Origin: Cytospora piceicola
Taxonomy: Eukaryota; Ascomycota; Sordariomycetes; Diaporthales; Cytosporaceae
Length of the DNA: 64,000 nucleotides
Direction: 5' to 3'
Assembly (NCBI GenBank): GCA_023375675.1
Contig: JALQBC010000012.1
Location: 124,001 to 188,000 of the forward strand
Positions 36,808 through 49,137 of the stretch are shown here, piece by piece. The position numbers and the translations under genes were made by a program. The notes under the pieces are model-generated. The model had not been told where the DNA came from. It saw only the letters and a program-made list of their open reading frames with translations, and did no database searches. Position 1 is the first letter of the stretch. The number at the start of each line of letters is the position of its first letter.

Positions 36808-39800
36808 ATGTCTTCTTACGGAGATTCTGATGACGATCTGCCCCTGGCAAGGCTGAACGGGAGTCACGGTAAGCAGTCTAGTACTCGAGATTTTTGCAAA
36901 ATCGCCCCCATTTCACGACTCACCTTGGGTGTCACCTTGGTCGCCTACCTATTGTCAACCCTGCCAGCCATCGCCTTGAAGCACTTTCTTGTTTCTGGCG
37001 ACTTACTGACACTCTTGACTTGCAGTCTCGTCATCGAGGGTCTCGAAATCCGAAGACACGGCTATGGAGGGCTCCACACCTACAGCGCAGCCTGCTACCG
37101 CAGGCATCTCAATCCGCAACGGCCCAGTTGATGGCGGCGAACCAATGGACATAGATCAACCGAATGGCATCGCGAAGAGGAAGTCGCGATCATCCATCAG
37201 CAAGAACCCCAGCTACAAGGACGAGTCAGATAGTGACGAAGGAGCTCCTCTGGTGGGTGCAATATCCATTTGCCACCCGGCATAGCGCTGTACTCTTCTC
37301 CACAAATGCGCCGTTTCTGACTAAAGTATCAGGCCAAACGCCCCAAGACCGTCTCCAAGAAGACCGTTCCCAAGGACGAGGACGACAGTGACGACGAGCC
37401 CATCGCCAAGAAGTTGCCCCCTTCGTACAAGGAAACCGCAATCCCGGACGATTCCTCCGACGATGACAAACCTCTCGGTGCGAAGCTGGCTAAGAAGAAG
37501 GCCGAGATCGAGAAGGATGCCGAAAAGGAGGCCAAAGCCATTCGCGCAAAGGAAGTCAAGGCCAAGAAGGCCGCCCCAAAGAAGGCTGTGAAGAAAGAGG
37601 AGTCTTCCGATGACGAACCCCTTGCCAAACCCGCCAAGCGACAAGCAAATGGCACTGCGGCGAAGAAGGCCAACGGCATCAAGACTGAAAAGGCCCCTGC
37701 TAAGGGCAAGGCAGCGCCGAAGAAGGCTGAGGCCAAGAAGGACAAATCGCCAGATGAGGATGAGGACGACGATGTTCACGAGTGGTGGAACGAGCCGAAG
37801 CCAGAAGACGACAGCGTTAAGTGGAACACCCTCGAGCACAATGGAGTCATCTTCCCTCCAGCCTACGAGCCTTTGCCGAAGAGCGTCAGGCTCTATTACG
37901 ATGGCACCGCTGTCGAGCTTCACCCCGATGCTGAAGAAGTTGCAACATTCTTTGGTAGTATGTTGAACTCGACCAACAATGTGGAGAATCCGGTTTTCCA
38001 AAAGAACTTCTTCAAGGATTTCACGGACATACTGAAGAAGACTGGAGGTGCCAAGGACAAGACCGGCCATAAGGTTGATATCAAAGACTTCTCCAAGCTT
38101 GACTTCAAGCCTATGTACGAGCACTTCAAGACACTCAGTGATGAAAAAAAGGCATGGACAAAAGAACAAAAGCTCAAGGCGAAGGAAGAGAAGCAGAAGC
38201 TCGAGGAGCCTTACCTGCACTGCAAGTGGAACGGTCGCAAGGAGAAGGTCGGGAACTTCCGTGTCGAACCTCCTGGTTTGTTCCGTGGCCGTGGTGAGCA
38301 TCCCAAGACTGGCAGTGTCAAGAATCGTGTGCTGCCAGAGCAGATCACCATCAACATTGGCAAGGGAGCCAAGGTACCCGCACCACCGTCAGGTCACAAG
38401 TGGAAGGCCGTCCAGCATGACAACAAGGCGACTTGGCTGGCTATGTGGCAAGAAAACGTCAACGGCAACTACAAGTACGTCATGCTTGCAGCCAGCGCCT
38501 CTGTCAAGGGAAAGGCAGACATGGCCAAATTCGAGAAGGCTCGCGAGCTCAAGAAGCACATTGATTACATCCGGAAGGATTACACAAAGAAGCTCAAGAG
38601 CGATGTCATGCAGGAGCGACAGATGGCAACCGCGATGTACCTTATCGATAAATTCGCACTCAGAGCTGGAAATGAGAAGGATACCGACAACGAAGCTGAC
38701 ACGGTCGGCTGTTGTTCTCTGAAGTTTGAGCACGTCACACTTCGTGAACCCGACACGGTAATCTTCGATTTCCTGGGCAAGGACAGTATTCGGTACTACG
38801 ATGAGGTGAAGGTCGATCGTCAGGTCTTCAAAAACTTGAAGATGTTCAAGAAGTCTCCGAAGGAGGACGGAGACGACATCTTCGATCGGGTGAACACCTC
38901 GCAACTGAACAAGCACTTGTCCAACTACATGGCTGGCCTCACGGCAAAGGTTTTCCGTACCTACAACGCGTCATACACCATGTCGAATCTCCTCCAGAAG
39001 CTCGATCCCAAAAAGCATAAGAATCTCACGATCAACGAGAAGGTGAAGCTTTACAACGACTGCAATCGGGAGGTCGCCATTCTTTGCAACCACAAGCGCA
39101 CTGTCGGAGCTAGCCACGAGCAGCAAATGGAGAAACTTGGTGACCGAGTAAGTTTTGATTTGTGGATGGGTATATTTATATACGCGCTAACATGTTTGTA
39201 GATCAAAGGCCTCAAGTACCAGAAGTGGCGCAACAAGATGATGATCCTCGATGTGGATACCACGCAAAAGAAGAAGAAGGGTGCCAAGTTCTTCGAGAGA
39301 GAGTCTGACCTTGATGATGAATGGGTTCTGAAGCACCAGGCTTTCCTCGTGGAGGATCAGCGCTCGAAGATCACCAAGAAGTTTGAGAAAGAGAACGAGA
39401 AGCTTGTCGCCGAGAAGAAGAAGCCTATGCCCGAAAAGGAGCTGAAGGAACGTCTCAAGGCCGCAAATGAGCTCGAGGCCAAGTACAAGAAGGAGAACAA
39501 GAGCAAGAAGGTTGAGGCCGAAGGAAAGGGCCCAACCGTTTCGAAGTTTGAGGCCAACATCAAGAAGATCGAGGAGCGCATCAAGAACCTCGAAGCTCAG
39601 TCGGCCGATCGCGAAGGCAACAAGGAGGTTGCCTTGGGAACATCCAAGATCGTAAGTCGAACCAACGGATTATGAGACTTGCTTTGTGCTGACCTTTCGA
39701 TAGAACTACATCGATCCCCGACTCAGCGTCGTCTTCTCGAACAAGATGGATGTGCCCATCGAGCGACTGTTCCCTAAGACTCTTCGCGAGAAATTCAAGT

Positions 39801-39844
39801 GGGCCATCCAGTCAATCGCAGACGACTCATCTTGGGAATTCTAG
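36808..39844 (+). CDS. top1: DNA topoisomerase I (type IB)
   Basis: Exons 36808-36868, 37026-37252, 37333-39147, 39202-39651 and 39704-39844 (897 aa). The first 250 residues are charged and disordered with KKSE-type acidic patches and many Lys-rich nuclear localisation signals. The core begins with [20 protein letters not shown] and contains [39 protein letters not shown] (active-site Arg) and [15 protein letters not shown] long Lys/Glu coiled linker follows, then the catalytic Tyr at residue 853 ([12 protein letters not shown]) on the last exon. Family knowledge: it relaxes supercoils through a 3'-phosphotyrosine intermediate in the nucleus. All splice joins fit consensus and family frame. 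It shares its upstream region with the ATP synthase gamma gene. Confidence 0.96.
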
Positions 39845-40639
39845 ATTTTCACCCCAATGGCAGGCAGAGAATACGACAATCTTACCAGCATGCAATATCC
39901 ATCCCGGTTTGGCACGACAATTGCCCACCGTTCGTCCTATGGGCTTCTCGCCACACGACGGACTTTTTTTGACCACCCCGTCAGGGGCAGAGTGCTTTGA
40001 TTACGGACGCAGCTGGAATACTTCCTGCGAGGCAAAATCCATGCTATCCCGATAAACACTTGAATGCTTACCGACGATAGAGAGGGTACTAGATTTCCCT
40101 TAGAACGCATTGTAGGATCCCGGTCCGACGTTCACTAGAGAGTAGGTTTTTTTGAAAACCATGCTCCAGGCAACAAACCCAAAACAAACAGGAAAATTGC
40201 TTAGAGAACCGATGAAATTACATCTCGAAATAAATCGTTCTCATCAACCCAGTCGCTCCGTGATGTTGTCCTATGATGATGGTCTAAGAGTGATTGCTTC
40301 CTTGTCAACCATACTAAAGTTTTGATGTTGTTTTGAACCACGGGCATCGTTACGTAATGCTCTTTTTGAGTCCACGCCCAGAGAAACAATGTTTGAAGTG
40401 AGGCAAAGCAGACCAATGCAGTACGTTGATATTCTGACCCTCTGCAGATGAGATCAGGCCCAAGCTATCTATGCTGACAGCTGAATTCCACCAGGCTTCG
40501 AAGACCCGGTATCTATCATCGCCTCAACACGGTCACCCAATCACCGCTAGCCATCTCTCGTGGCCTCTCCAAGCAGACGCGCCGAGTATACCCTCTCGTT
40601 GCGTCCTGGGCCTTGAGCAAGCCCGTTCTGGTGAGGCGG
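39845..40639. other. Intergenic region
   Basis: This is the topoisomerase I 3' end and the stretch before the monooxygenase remnant. No gene or repeat is recognised. Confidence 0.55.
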
Positions 40640-41345
40640 TACTAGTTCCCTGCCTTTTCAATTTCGTGTACTCCTTGTACTCCTGGGTCGTGGCAACTCG
40701 GTCTATGCGGGCTCGCTCCTACAGAACCAGGCGCGAGGGGACCTGGTCGGGGTGCGTTCCGAAAGGGAGCATCATCGCGATGGAGACGGCGTCCTCGGTA
40801 GCCATGGCAGCGCCCTGGCCAAACCAAGGCTGGAACGGGTGCGCGGCGTCCCCCAGGAGCGCTAACCTTCCCTTGATCCTGGTCGAGAGCGGATCGATCC
40901 GCATGAGGGCCCAGCTCGTCAGCTTCGCCACTTGCACCTCGGCTATCAGCGCCTCGACCTCGGGGGGAAGCCCGCGTGCTAGTGACCTATTTGGGCTGGC
41001 ATAACGCACAACGACGGGGGTTCTTGCTTACCACTTCGGCGGAGGTGGAGACGACGGTTTGAGGAGGGCAGACACCACCTTGAGCAATGGGAATAGTCTC
41101 TCGGGATCCTTGACCCTTCCTGCAATGACTATTCCATTGGCGGGCAGGTCAATATCCTTCCACTACCGGATGATGTCGGCCTCTTCAGGGTTTTGGTCGT
41201 TTCTTCAAGCTTGAAGGGGTATTCCACTGGCAAATATTCGTTGCTCTTCCCCTGTATAGAATCGATGGCCAGTAAAGACCGCCTCGAACAAGTCCGGCTC
41301 CGTGCATGAAGGGTAGCCGTCAAAGTAGATCTATGCCTAGTCGCG
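40640..41345 (-). pseudogene. Remnant of an FAD-dependent monooxygenase (salicylate-hydroxylase type)
   Basis: Reading on the - strand, 41009-40719 encodes about 96 residues with GRLALLGDAAHPFQPW and GQGAAMATEDA, the C-terminal FAD-binding (GD) motif of group A flavin monooxygenases. A TAG then interrupts the frame at VPSRLVL, and the expected continuation goes on in the same frame beyond it (ERARIDRVATTQEY). The N-terminal GxGxxG FAD domain of such enzymes is missing. Upstream, about 41345-41010 reads as coding-like sequence in one frame with at least two further stops, but I do not recognise it as the missing domain and it may be a separate relic. The whole is best read as a decayed, 5'-truncated gene; an unannotated intron around the TAG is the alternative. 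Confidence 0.6.
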
Positions 41346-41981
41346 TTGGATCCACATATAAGATGACTAGGCGACAGCCTTCTTCACATCAACAGCAAAT
41401 AAAGGGGAGTCTCTTGGTTATCGTTAGTGAGGCGGGCTAGCAATTGCTGCACTGCCCACCTCAATGCATGAGTCTTGTATTAGGTATATGCTTGAGCCCG
41501 CCGTTTCTCGGGCGTAGCCATCTATCCCGTTCTGTCCCAACGCCATCCGATACCAAAGAGTCCCAGCCTGGTCACCCTTGGCGCCTCGCTTTTTTCTAAA
41601 CTCATTAGGTACCAACGACCATCCGAGACCTTACTATCATCCATCAATATGTACAAGTGTCTCCAAATTATAGGCCAGGCCCTGACTCCCCAGAATATTA
41701 CAGGCCAAGTAAGACAGCCCCGTACAGCACCAGAAGTGCTGTAACCTGGAGCTAGACCCAAAACGACGTGGGTCATATAGAGATTTCGTCGCGCGGAACA
41801 GGTGTCTTGATTCCGACTGTCGGGCATTAGAAAGGAGTGGTAGCCATGGCCGAAGCCGCTGTCGCACTTGTGGCCACGGGAGAGCTTTGGTCGTCTGTAG
41901 TTTTCGCTTGGCATGGTCCCTCCCTGAGAGTACAATGATTGTTGCTGTGAAGCTTGTTCCGTCCCTAAATAGACGGTGCTT
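41346..41981. other. Intergenic region
   Basis: These 636 bp are downstream of the GH16 gene. The frame open here on the - strand overlaps the gene's last exon in a different phase and is not supported. Confidence 0.5.
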
Positions 41982-43194
41982 TCATCGCCAGACCCCGTTG
42001 CAAAGAACGAAGATGAAGAAGCTGAGGGGCCCGGCAAGGAGGAGTAAATGAGGAGGCTCTGTGATGTATGTTAGCTCAGCCCTCTTCGTTGTGAAGTGCG
42101 GACATGGGAAGGCCTTGTGAGCCCGAGTGCAAACTTACTAACTGCTGTGGAGCTGTTTGGCACAATCTTGCCTGCCGAAGTCATATGCCAGCCGTCGGGT
42201 ATCGAGTTCACGCTCGCGACAACGGTAGACGTGCCGTCGCCAATGCCGCTGCCAGGGAAGTCGGACGAGTCGGTAGACGTAGCTCCGCTCACACTGGTGA
42301 CAGTGGCGGCCTCGCCGGCGTTGGCGTTGATCTCGCCGCCGTTGCTCTCGATGGACTCCCACGTCCCGGACGTGTCGCCGTAGGAGTACTTGCTGCCGGT
42401 CGAGTAGTCGGTCACGGCGACGCTCTGCACCACCGCGGAGAAGGGCCCGCTGGAGTAGTCCGTCTGGCCGCCGGCCCAGCCGATGGTGCCCTCCGAGTTG
42501 CCGGAGTCGCCGCCGGCCCAGATCCCGAACTTGAGCTGCATGGGGGTCTGGGGGTAGTAGTCCGGGTACGTGGTGGACTCGAGCACCCGCACGACGGTGC
42601 CGCCGACCGACCAGGCAATCCGGTCCGAGGACCAGTCGATGGTGTAGGTGACAAAGTTGGACTGGTTGTCGGGAGCGTCGGCGATGACGACGGCGTTGTC
42701 GGCCCGGCTGCCCTTTCCGAAGTACATGAGCTGTACCTTGGAGGAGTCGCTGCCGAGGAACTCCATGTCGATCTCGTCGAGGTCGTCTGACTGGAGCACC
42801 ACGGAGGTGACGATACCGGTGCCAGGAGCGACCTTCATGGTGATGTCGACCTTGCCGAACATGAGGTAGAAGATGCTGTTCAGCTGCGGTGCGTCACCCG
42901 ACTCGGTGATGGTGAATGTGACACCATCCGAGCCATAGGATGGCGTGCCGCCGCTCGCTGAGAATGAGTTCACTTCGCCCTGTGTGAAGTCCACATCAAT
43001 GGCCATGCCCAGTGCCTCATCAGGATCACATGCTAGAAGTTCTGTGTCAGTGACCATGCTCTGTGTGTTCAGGGCCCGTGATGACAAAACTCACTTGTCT
43101 CTGTTGGATTACAGCTTGTGGTCGTCTGGGCTGTGGAGAAGCTGGCAAGCAGCAATGCTGTTCCAGCCGTCCATATTGGCCTCATGAAGTGCAT
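41982..43194 (-). CDS. Crh-type GH16 cell-wall chitin-glucan transglycosylase, GPI-anchored
   Basis: Exons 43194-43095, 43032-42139 and 42058-41982 (356 aa). A signal peptide (about residues 1-23, IWTAGTALLLASFSTAQ) precedes TSCNPTETTCDPDEALG, the Cys pair opening Crh proteins. The catalytic motif DEIDMEFLG supplies nucleophile and acid/base Glu of family GH16. Substrate-site features follow (YTIDWSSDRIAWSVGG, YPQTPMQLKFGIWAGG), then a Ser/Thr-rich region. The last exon encodes a hydrophobic tail (LLLLAGPLSFFIFVLC) fitting a GPI-attachment signal. Family knowledge: Crh enzymes link chitin to beta-glucan at the outer wall. The last intron (42059-42138) has GTAAGT/CACAG ends and a GCTAAC branch point. 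If retained, the frame ends at 42071 after a hydrophilic tail with no anchor. No chitin-binding CBM18 module is present. Confidence 0.88.
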
Positions 43195-46100
43195 TGTGAC
43201 TGGATCGGATCGGATCGTATGTTGGCAGTGAGAACGCCAAGGAGACAGTAAACGTTTGCTGCTCCGAGTGTGCACCGCTTGAGTGAGAGGAAGAGATGGA
43301 GCCGGAACGTCGATGCAGGTAAATGTACAGTCAACGTTGTCAAACAGGGTAAAGCAACAAGGCTGATCTGAGATCGTCGGTTTGCAGGTCTTACGATCGA
43401 TGGTATGTACAGGTTGGAATCCGCACTTCGCTTTCTATACGTGTAGGAGGACGAGGCCAAGGATCCGATTCCACAAAAGTTTGAATGTCTCGGGAGATGA
43501 CATGGTAGCCACATGCTTTTTGTCTTAAGTATGGTTTGCTGTGTTATGTACCTGTATGCAAGCTGGAAGGGGGGCCGAACAACCGGACCACTGCTCCCAG
43601 CCTCACCAAATCATGGATCCAACGCCGGCAGCGTCATCCCACCGACGTAACGTTCGGCCATGTTACGAGCAGGGAGGTGCAGGCACTGCAGTACCTAGCT
43701 CTTCCCGCCTGCGCGCCTGCACGCGTACTGTAGGACCGCAGGACGCAATCCGGATCTCAGTGTGTTGTTTTGATTGGCGCCTTTTCAAATCGAGGTGGTT
43801 GGGAGGCGGGCCGCTGGAGGAGCCCTGTAGCGTGTCTTGTGGGTGTGCACTATCGGCACCCAGGCCAACTTCAGCGCCCATTTGTTAGCCTTTTCAGCAG
43901 GTGGGGCCGTCTGCACCACCGACTGCGACATGTTTCTTACTCCCTGACGTTTACTCCCCGTTGTCTTCCACCCACGTAACCTTCCACTAAGAACACCTTC
44001 TAACCTCCTACCTACATAACCATCTACCTGGGTAGCCTAATGTTCTCTCCCTATATATATTTGTTGTTCAACGTCTATCAGTTCAGACTCTTGCTGATAT
44101 GAAGCTTCTACTGATCTAATTTACTACAAGTTCAGATATCAAGTTCAGATATCAATAGTTGTAGAGAGCGAAAGGTTTTAGCAAGGTCCAGCGTACGGCG
44201 CGCGAAATAGTCCGTGCCAGACACAGGGAGTACGTGACAGGGAGTAACAATTGTTACTCTCCATCATCAAATCGTTCTTCCAAGAACACGGTTCCGCCGC
44301 CTTTAACTACCAGGACCACCTACACTCAGCCCTTTTTCTGGACACCTTTGACTTTATCTGCTATCAATTGCGGCCCTGAGATTGAATGCTCGAAACTTGC
44401 CTATCGAACCCAATTGACGTCAGTGTTTCAATTTTGCCAAAGTGTTGGTGACCTCAGTGTTGACTGGGCACACAAGTTGTTTACTGGCCGTGCCTCCAAC
44501 GTCCCGTCACGATGGACATAGGTATTCACTACGGTGCCAGTACGCCGCACTCCAGTCCAGACGCTGCCATCGCCCTCTTCTGTACATTGCACAGGAAGAA
44601 GCAACCGGTATAGTCTTCGGAGAACGTGGCCGCCATTGGCACCAGAACACTGTGCCCTTCTATTCCACCAACTTGCTCGGCATGGTCTTGTCTTATATGG
44701 TCTTGGCCCGCCCACCGTGGAGCGAATTCCATGGGCAGGGGACAGATCTTACGAGATGTTGATTCCGTACGCCGGGGAAGCCTTGGAGTCAAGGATATGG
44801 GACGCCTTTCAGTTCCCAATACAAGTGAGCGATAGACTCATGAAGCAGGTCTGCTTGTGGGGAGTGAGGATTCGTTAACTCCAAAATATAATTCAATCTT
44901 TGTCTCAAGAAATTGCACCGCGATACCATACCTCCCAGTTCCGCTGCCGATTGGCGTCAAACCTCGTGGAAGGCGCCATGAGCTGCGCCGAACAGTGCCG
45001 CCAGACTCGCGGGCCTTTGTGGTGGACCATATCCACACAAACAGAGTATGAGAATCGGCTTGCCTCTGAGTGCGGACGCAACTAAAACCTCGGAAACAAG
45101 AGCAGTCTCGTCAGCCAGCTTCCCTCAGGAAAGAAGAGCAGCCTTGTCATCCAGGTTCTCTTCCCCCGACAACGACCTAACCTGCAGCCGCCGCAGTAGG
45201 TCGTGCCCACATGCGCTCAAGAGCATGGCTACACAGGCAGCCCACGGCAGAAATCCCAGCATGATCATATTTTGAGTGGCCCCGACGAGGTGGCCCAGAA
45301 CGACAGAACCGGCGATGGCGACAGTGAAGATGAGAGGCTGGTATGGATCATCATGCTGGTGGCGGTACAGGAAACACGACACGCAGCAGCCAAGGAGCAG
45401 ACAGGACGTGAACATGACGCCTGCTGAGGGATGGGCGTGTGGGGAGTCAACATGCGAGCCTTCGAACACAACCTCAGCGCTTGCGTGGGACGCCTAGGCC
45501 GACCAATTTCTGAATCAGCTATTGTTCGAAGTTCCGCAGTTGACTTTGGGCCAGGGAGAAAGAAAGAGAGGGAAGAAACCAAAATTGGACCCACAATGTC
45601 TCTCTCTGAGTCGACGGTGTACCATGTCGTCACGACAGACGACGCGATGGCGGGAATCAGCTCGACGGCCCTCGGCAAGGCTCTGAGGGGACATCGATTG
45701 GGAGAGCGATATGGAGAGTTTCTCGTTCGAGCACACAGGTCTACCATTTTAAAGAATAGACGAATGGAGGTCCGTAGCCGACAAGAGAAAAAGGGGGCGT
45801 TTGGAAAGTGGCGAATTTGGGGATGGGGCTCAAAACAACATGTCGCCGGTTTCCATCCAGCTTTGATGCTTCCCCGAGATCTTTTATAGACTCAAGTACA
45901 GACAAGACATGGGGCACGCGATTTGAAGCTCAGCCTATCATACTTGAAGCCTGTTAGGAATCAATCAGGCTGAGCGGTCGGTCAACATGGTACCACACCA
46001 GCTGATGAGACATAACCAGGAGACAAACATATGGCTCGGCTCCAATCCCATTAGGATTTGTTTCCTCTTTCGGTGAGAGGCACTGCCTCACACCAAGCTG

Positions 46101-46836
46101 CATTGGTGTCCAAGGCATAACAGTCGGGCGGAAAGAAGGCAACAAGGCGACCATTTGGAAGCTGGTTCGCCCGAGGTAACTACCTAACAGCTCCCCACAT
46201 CCCCATCTTCCGTCTTGGTCATCAGAAGGCACCTGGAGCCCTCCGGAACGATTGAGGAAGGCAGTCTATCATTCTTCTACGTGCTGGAAGTTCATGGTAT
46301 CAAGCTCTTCATCGGCAGGCTGTTAGACGGAATGCCCGCCCGCAGAGCGGAGAAGATAAGGGAGTACATTGGCGGGCGGTCGTCCGCCGTGTATAAACCA
46401 GGCAAGCAAGGCTGCAACTATGCAGGAGGCAGCCAAGAGCGCCATAACCGAGTATCGCGTGAAACTCACCGCTGGGCATCAACATCTTAGGAAAACCTGC
46501 TAGTCTGCCTCTCAGCCACAATCACTAGGACACACAAAATGATACTGTGCCCCGGGCTTCAGAACGAAGCTGAAGCGCTTGTCACGTCCTAACGCCCTTT
46601 GTCTATATCAACTGGACGCCACCCTACTCGACGATCTAGGTCAAAAGTTCCTTCACTGCATCTCACCCCTTGATCCATTGCTTCCATACCCACACGGCTT
46701 TGGTCTTATCATAGACTAAAGAAGCAGTCACCCGCCAGAGATTATTGTTCCGTCCCTTTTTGGAGTCTCAGTGGTGGTGGCTTTTGTTTTTACCTACCGT
46801 GCTTGTGCTTGTCGGTCGTCTCGGCCGCCCTTCGAC
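43195..46836. other. Gene-poor stretch
   Basis: 3.6 kb with no gene I can support with confidence; one possible small membrane-protein frame on the - strand is listed separately. The sequence around 44000-44060 has CTACCTA-type motifs. Scattered short frames (for example 44530-44880, +) show no known motif. I found no tRNA or transposon remnant by eye. Confidence 0.45.
45125..45415 (-). CDS. Possible small three-helix membrane protein
   Basis: An ATG at 45415 opens 96 codons. The product has hydrophobic segments at about residues 1-15 (MFTSCLLLGCCVSCF), 27-45 (LIFTVAIAGSVVLGHLVG) and 49-65 (MIMLGFLPWAACVAMLL), then a charged tail. The frame stays open upstream to a TAG at about 45484 that ends in a usable AG, so this could be the second exon of a longer gene. 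There is no family match and no other support. It could equally be a chance frame. Confidence 0.3.
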   Translation of the reverse strand: MFTSCLLLGCCVSCFLYRHQHDDPYQPLIFTVAIAGSVVLGHLVGATQNMIMLGFLPWAACVAMLLSACGHDLLRRLQVRSLSGEENLDDKAALLS

Positions 46837-47931
46837 ATGAGCTCGTTAGACATCGGACATCATCAACTCCAATACATATTTGGTATGGACTTGGAAACGC
46901 GCTTCAATGTCCAATTGCTCTCAGGTAGTCTGTTGATGGGCGCCTCGATAGCCTATCCCATTCTATCACAGGACGGAAGCCGGTGGGCATCAGTGTGAGT
47001 TGATAATACCCAATACTCCTATCCTTTTTTGGAGTTCTGAGACTGGACACTGCATCGGGTTGCCCCATCGCTTTGATTCACTAGTTACGGCCCCTCACTC
47101 TTCCCGCCCTCCCTTTATCCAGCCAGCCCCTTTGGACAAGGCTATTGTGTGCCTGACCACTAATTCTCACCGCAGGGCATTGTGCACATTCTTCCTCTCG
47201 GGGATCTCATTCAATGGACTACAGATCTACAGAATCCTCAAGTAAAAACCTGCCCCCCTCCCACATATACGAGCTCTCTACAAGACATGACAGGCCTAAC
47301 ATATCTTAGATACGGCCACTATACATTAGTGGTCTGTGTTGTTGGCACCATCCTAATCATGGCCTTCGGACACAATACACTTGCTGAGCATGCCCGTTTC
47401 ATCCCAGTCTACGCCATGGGGTCAAGCTTTGTCACAGCCGCTTGGCCCTCCTTGGAAGAAAGCTGGACCCGGGTACGGAGTGATGGTTATCAACACCTAC
47501 CTATATATATTCAGGAGACGTCCCAAAATCTGGAAGGGCGGAACACTTTCTTGGAAGGATACCGAATCGAGTCTGAGGCCCGAGCCGTCCTCAGCGACCA
47601 AAGCCGACAAAGGAGCTCCCCGCCCCCATTTTCACCTCCGCCTTCTCTTTTAGAAGACGATTTTCCTCCAGAACAACGGTTGGCTGCGTGGGTCCATAAT
47701 ATTCAACACATGGGGCCAGAATCCAATCGCTCCCACGGCCGTTCCAATACGGACACCAGCATCTCGTTGAGCTCAACGCCGGCAGATCTGTCAGAGATCT
47801 CGACTGATGTTTTGGAACTTTTGGGCCCGAACGACCCCACCCGAGCCCCAAGAAAGACCCAAAGGAGGCAAGACATCGACAGCCTCGGCCAGATGATTGC
47901 CCTGCAGGACGTGTCGTCATCTTTAGGCTAG
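46837..47931 (+). CDS. Orphan four-helix membrane protein with Ser/Pro-rich tail
   Basis: Exons 46837-46994, 47176-47241 and 47310-47931 (281 aa). All joins split codons consistently (GT|G, AA|A) and use GTGAGT/GTAAAA donors and AG acceptors, with CCTAAC before the second acceptor. Four hydrophobic segments lie at about residues 26-43, 53-71, 79-95 and 103-120. A cytosolic-looking tail of 160 residues follows, with a Pro-rich SPPPFSPPPSLLEDDFPPE stretch and many Ser/Thr. I do not recognise the family. The architecture resembles that of the orphan at the left end of the window (four helices near the N-terminus, long polar tail), but I see no clear sequence similarity. Confidence 0.7.
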
Positions 47932-49137
47932 GTGGCTCACATGAGCTACATTATCCGGATCCATTCTGACCGAGGATAGGCATGGGGCCACAGTGGCCAA
48001 ACTGTCGATGACCCACGGTGGCATGGGCACTCCAATGTTACCTGCTTCTTGGAACCCTTGCTTTTGGTGTCGACTGGAGTTAGGCTTCGCCCTCTTAATA
48101 TATATAGAACCCCCCGCAACGTGAGCGATCCTTTGGGGTCCGGTGGCATGCATATTTCGACACTTCATATAAGGTCCCCCTTTGTTGTTTTGCATCAGTC
48201 ACCATTGCATTCGTAGCCAGGCATCAAAACGCGTTGGGAAGGATACACAACCACTCGTGTATGGTTGCTTCAGCATGGAGTAATTTTTCATGGTGGATGA
48301 TTCGATCCCACTCAGTCTCGGTGTCTACAAACCATTTTCATGCAGCATTACCATAAATAAACATCAACTTGGGAATTGAGTCTGACTAGTATACCCAAAT
48401 GAATTTAGATATTACAAATTCACCACTTATACAAATAGACAGGGCGTCCGCACGTCATAAGAGATGTGGGCAGAGTCAAGCTGAATCGTTGAAAACCTGA
48501 CATACCCCAAGTACTTGAGTAGGTAGCAAGCAGTGCTCTGAGAATGTTGACCATCAGGTCTTCTCTTTCACATCTCCATGACACACTGCCCGACCTCTTC
48601 ACCCCTTGATTAACATTCGTCATAACACGGCAACTTCATCGTCACAAGAACTTGATGAAGAGAAAGCAAAGACGCAAAACATAATGTATGCAGCTCCAAG
48701 GCCTCGTTCATTTTCGAAATCATACTAACGGTAACTGTATAGGGATACTATCGATAACTGAAGAGAAAACTGTCTTTTTTGTAGGTACCGTTCCTTGCTG
48801 TTTAGCCGTAGAAAGCACCCATCGCCCTCACCATCGAAGCCTTTGGTAAAGCCAAGTCTTGATCTATCCAGGGGCCGAGGTGGGAAACAAATCATCTCTT
48901 TTTTCAATACGTAGCCTCTACCACCCCAGCCCAAACCAGACCCAAATAAACGTAAGAAGATTGAGAGTAAGGGAAACAGGTAAAGTACAATTAGAGTCGC
49001 AGCATATAGGTATTCGCTGAGGAAAAAGGACAACAGCAAGGACCCCCTCATCCCGGAGATTGTGACTTCTGCTCCGGACTTGTATTACTCGAAGTCAGCC
49101 CAAGGGAGTCCCGGGAAAACATGCCCATCGCCCCTTT
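47932..49137. other. Convergent intergenic region
   Basis: 1.2 kb between the orphan membrane-protein and tricalbin 3' ends. No gene, RNA or repeat is recognised. Confidence 0.55.

Noticed and set aside
37321..38301. Open frame of 326 codons on the - strand
   Set aside because: It is antisense to topoisomerase I. The Leu-rich hydrophobic look comes from the complement of Lys/Glu-rich codons.
41522..42037. Open frame of 171 codons on the - strand after the Crh gene
   Set aside because: It overlaps the Crh last exon in another phase. The splice-consistent phase gives a plausible GPI tail, while this frame has no motif.
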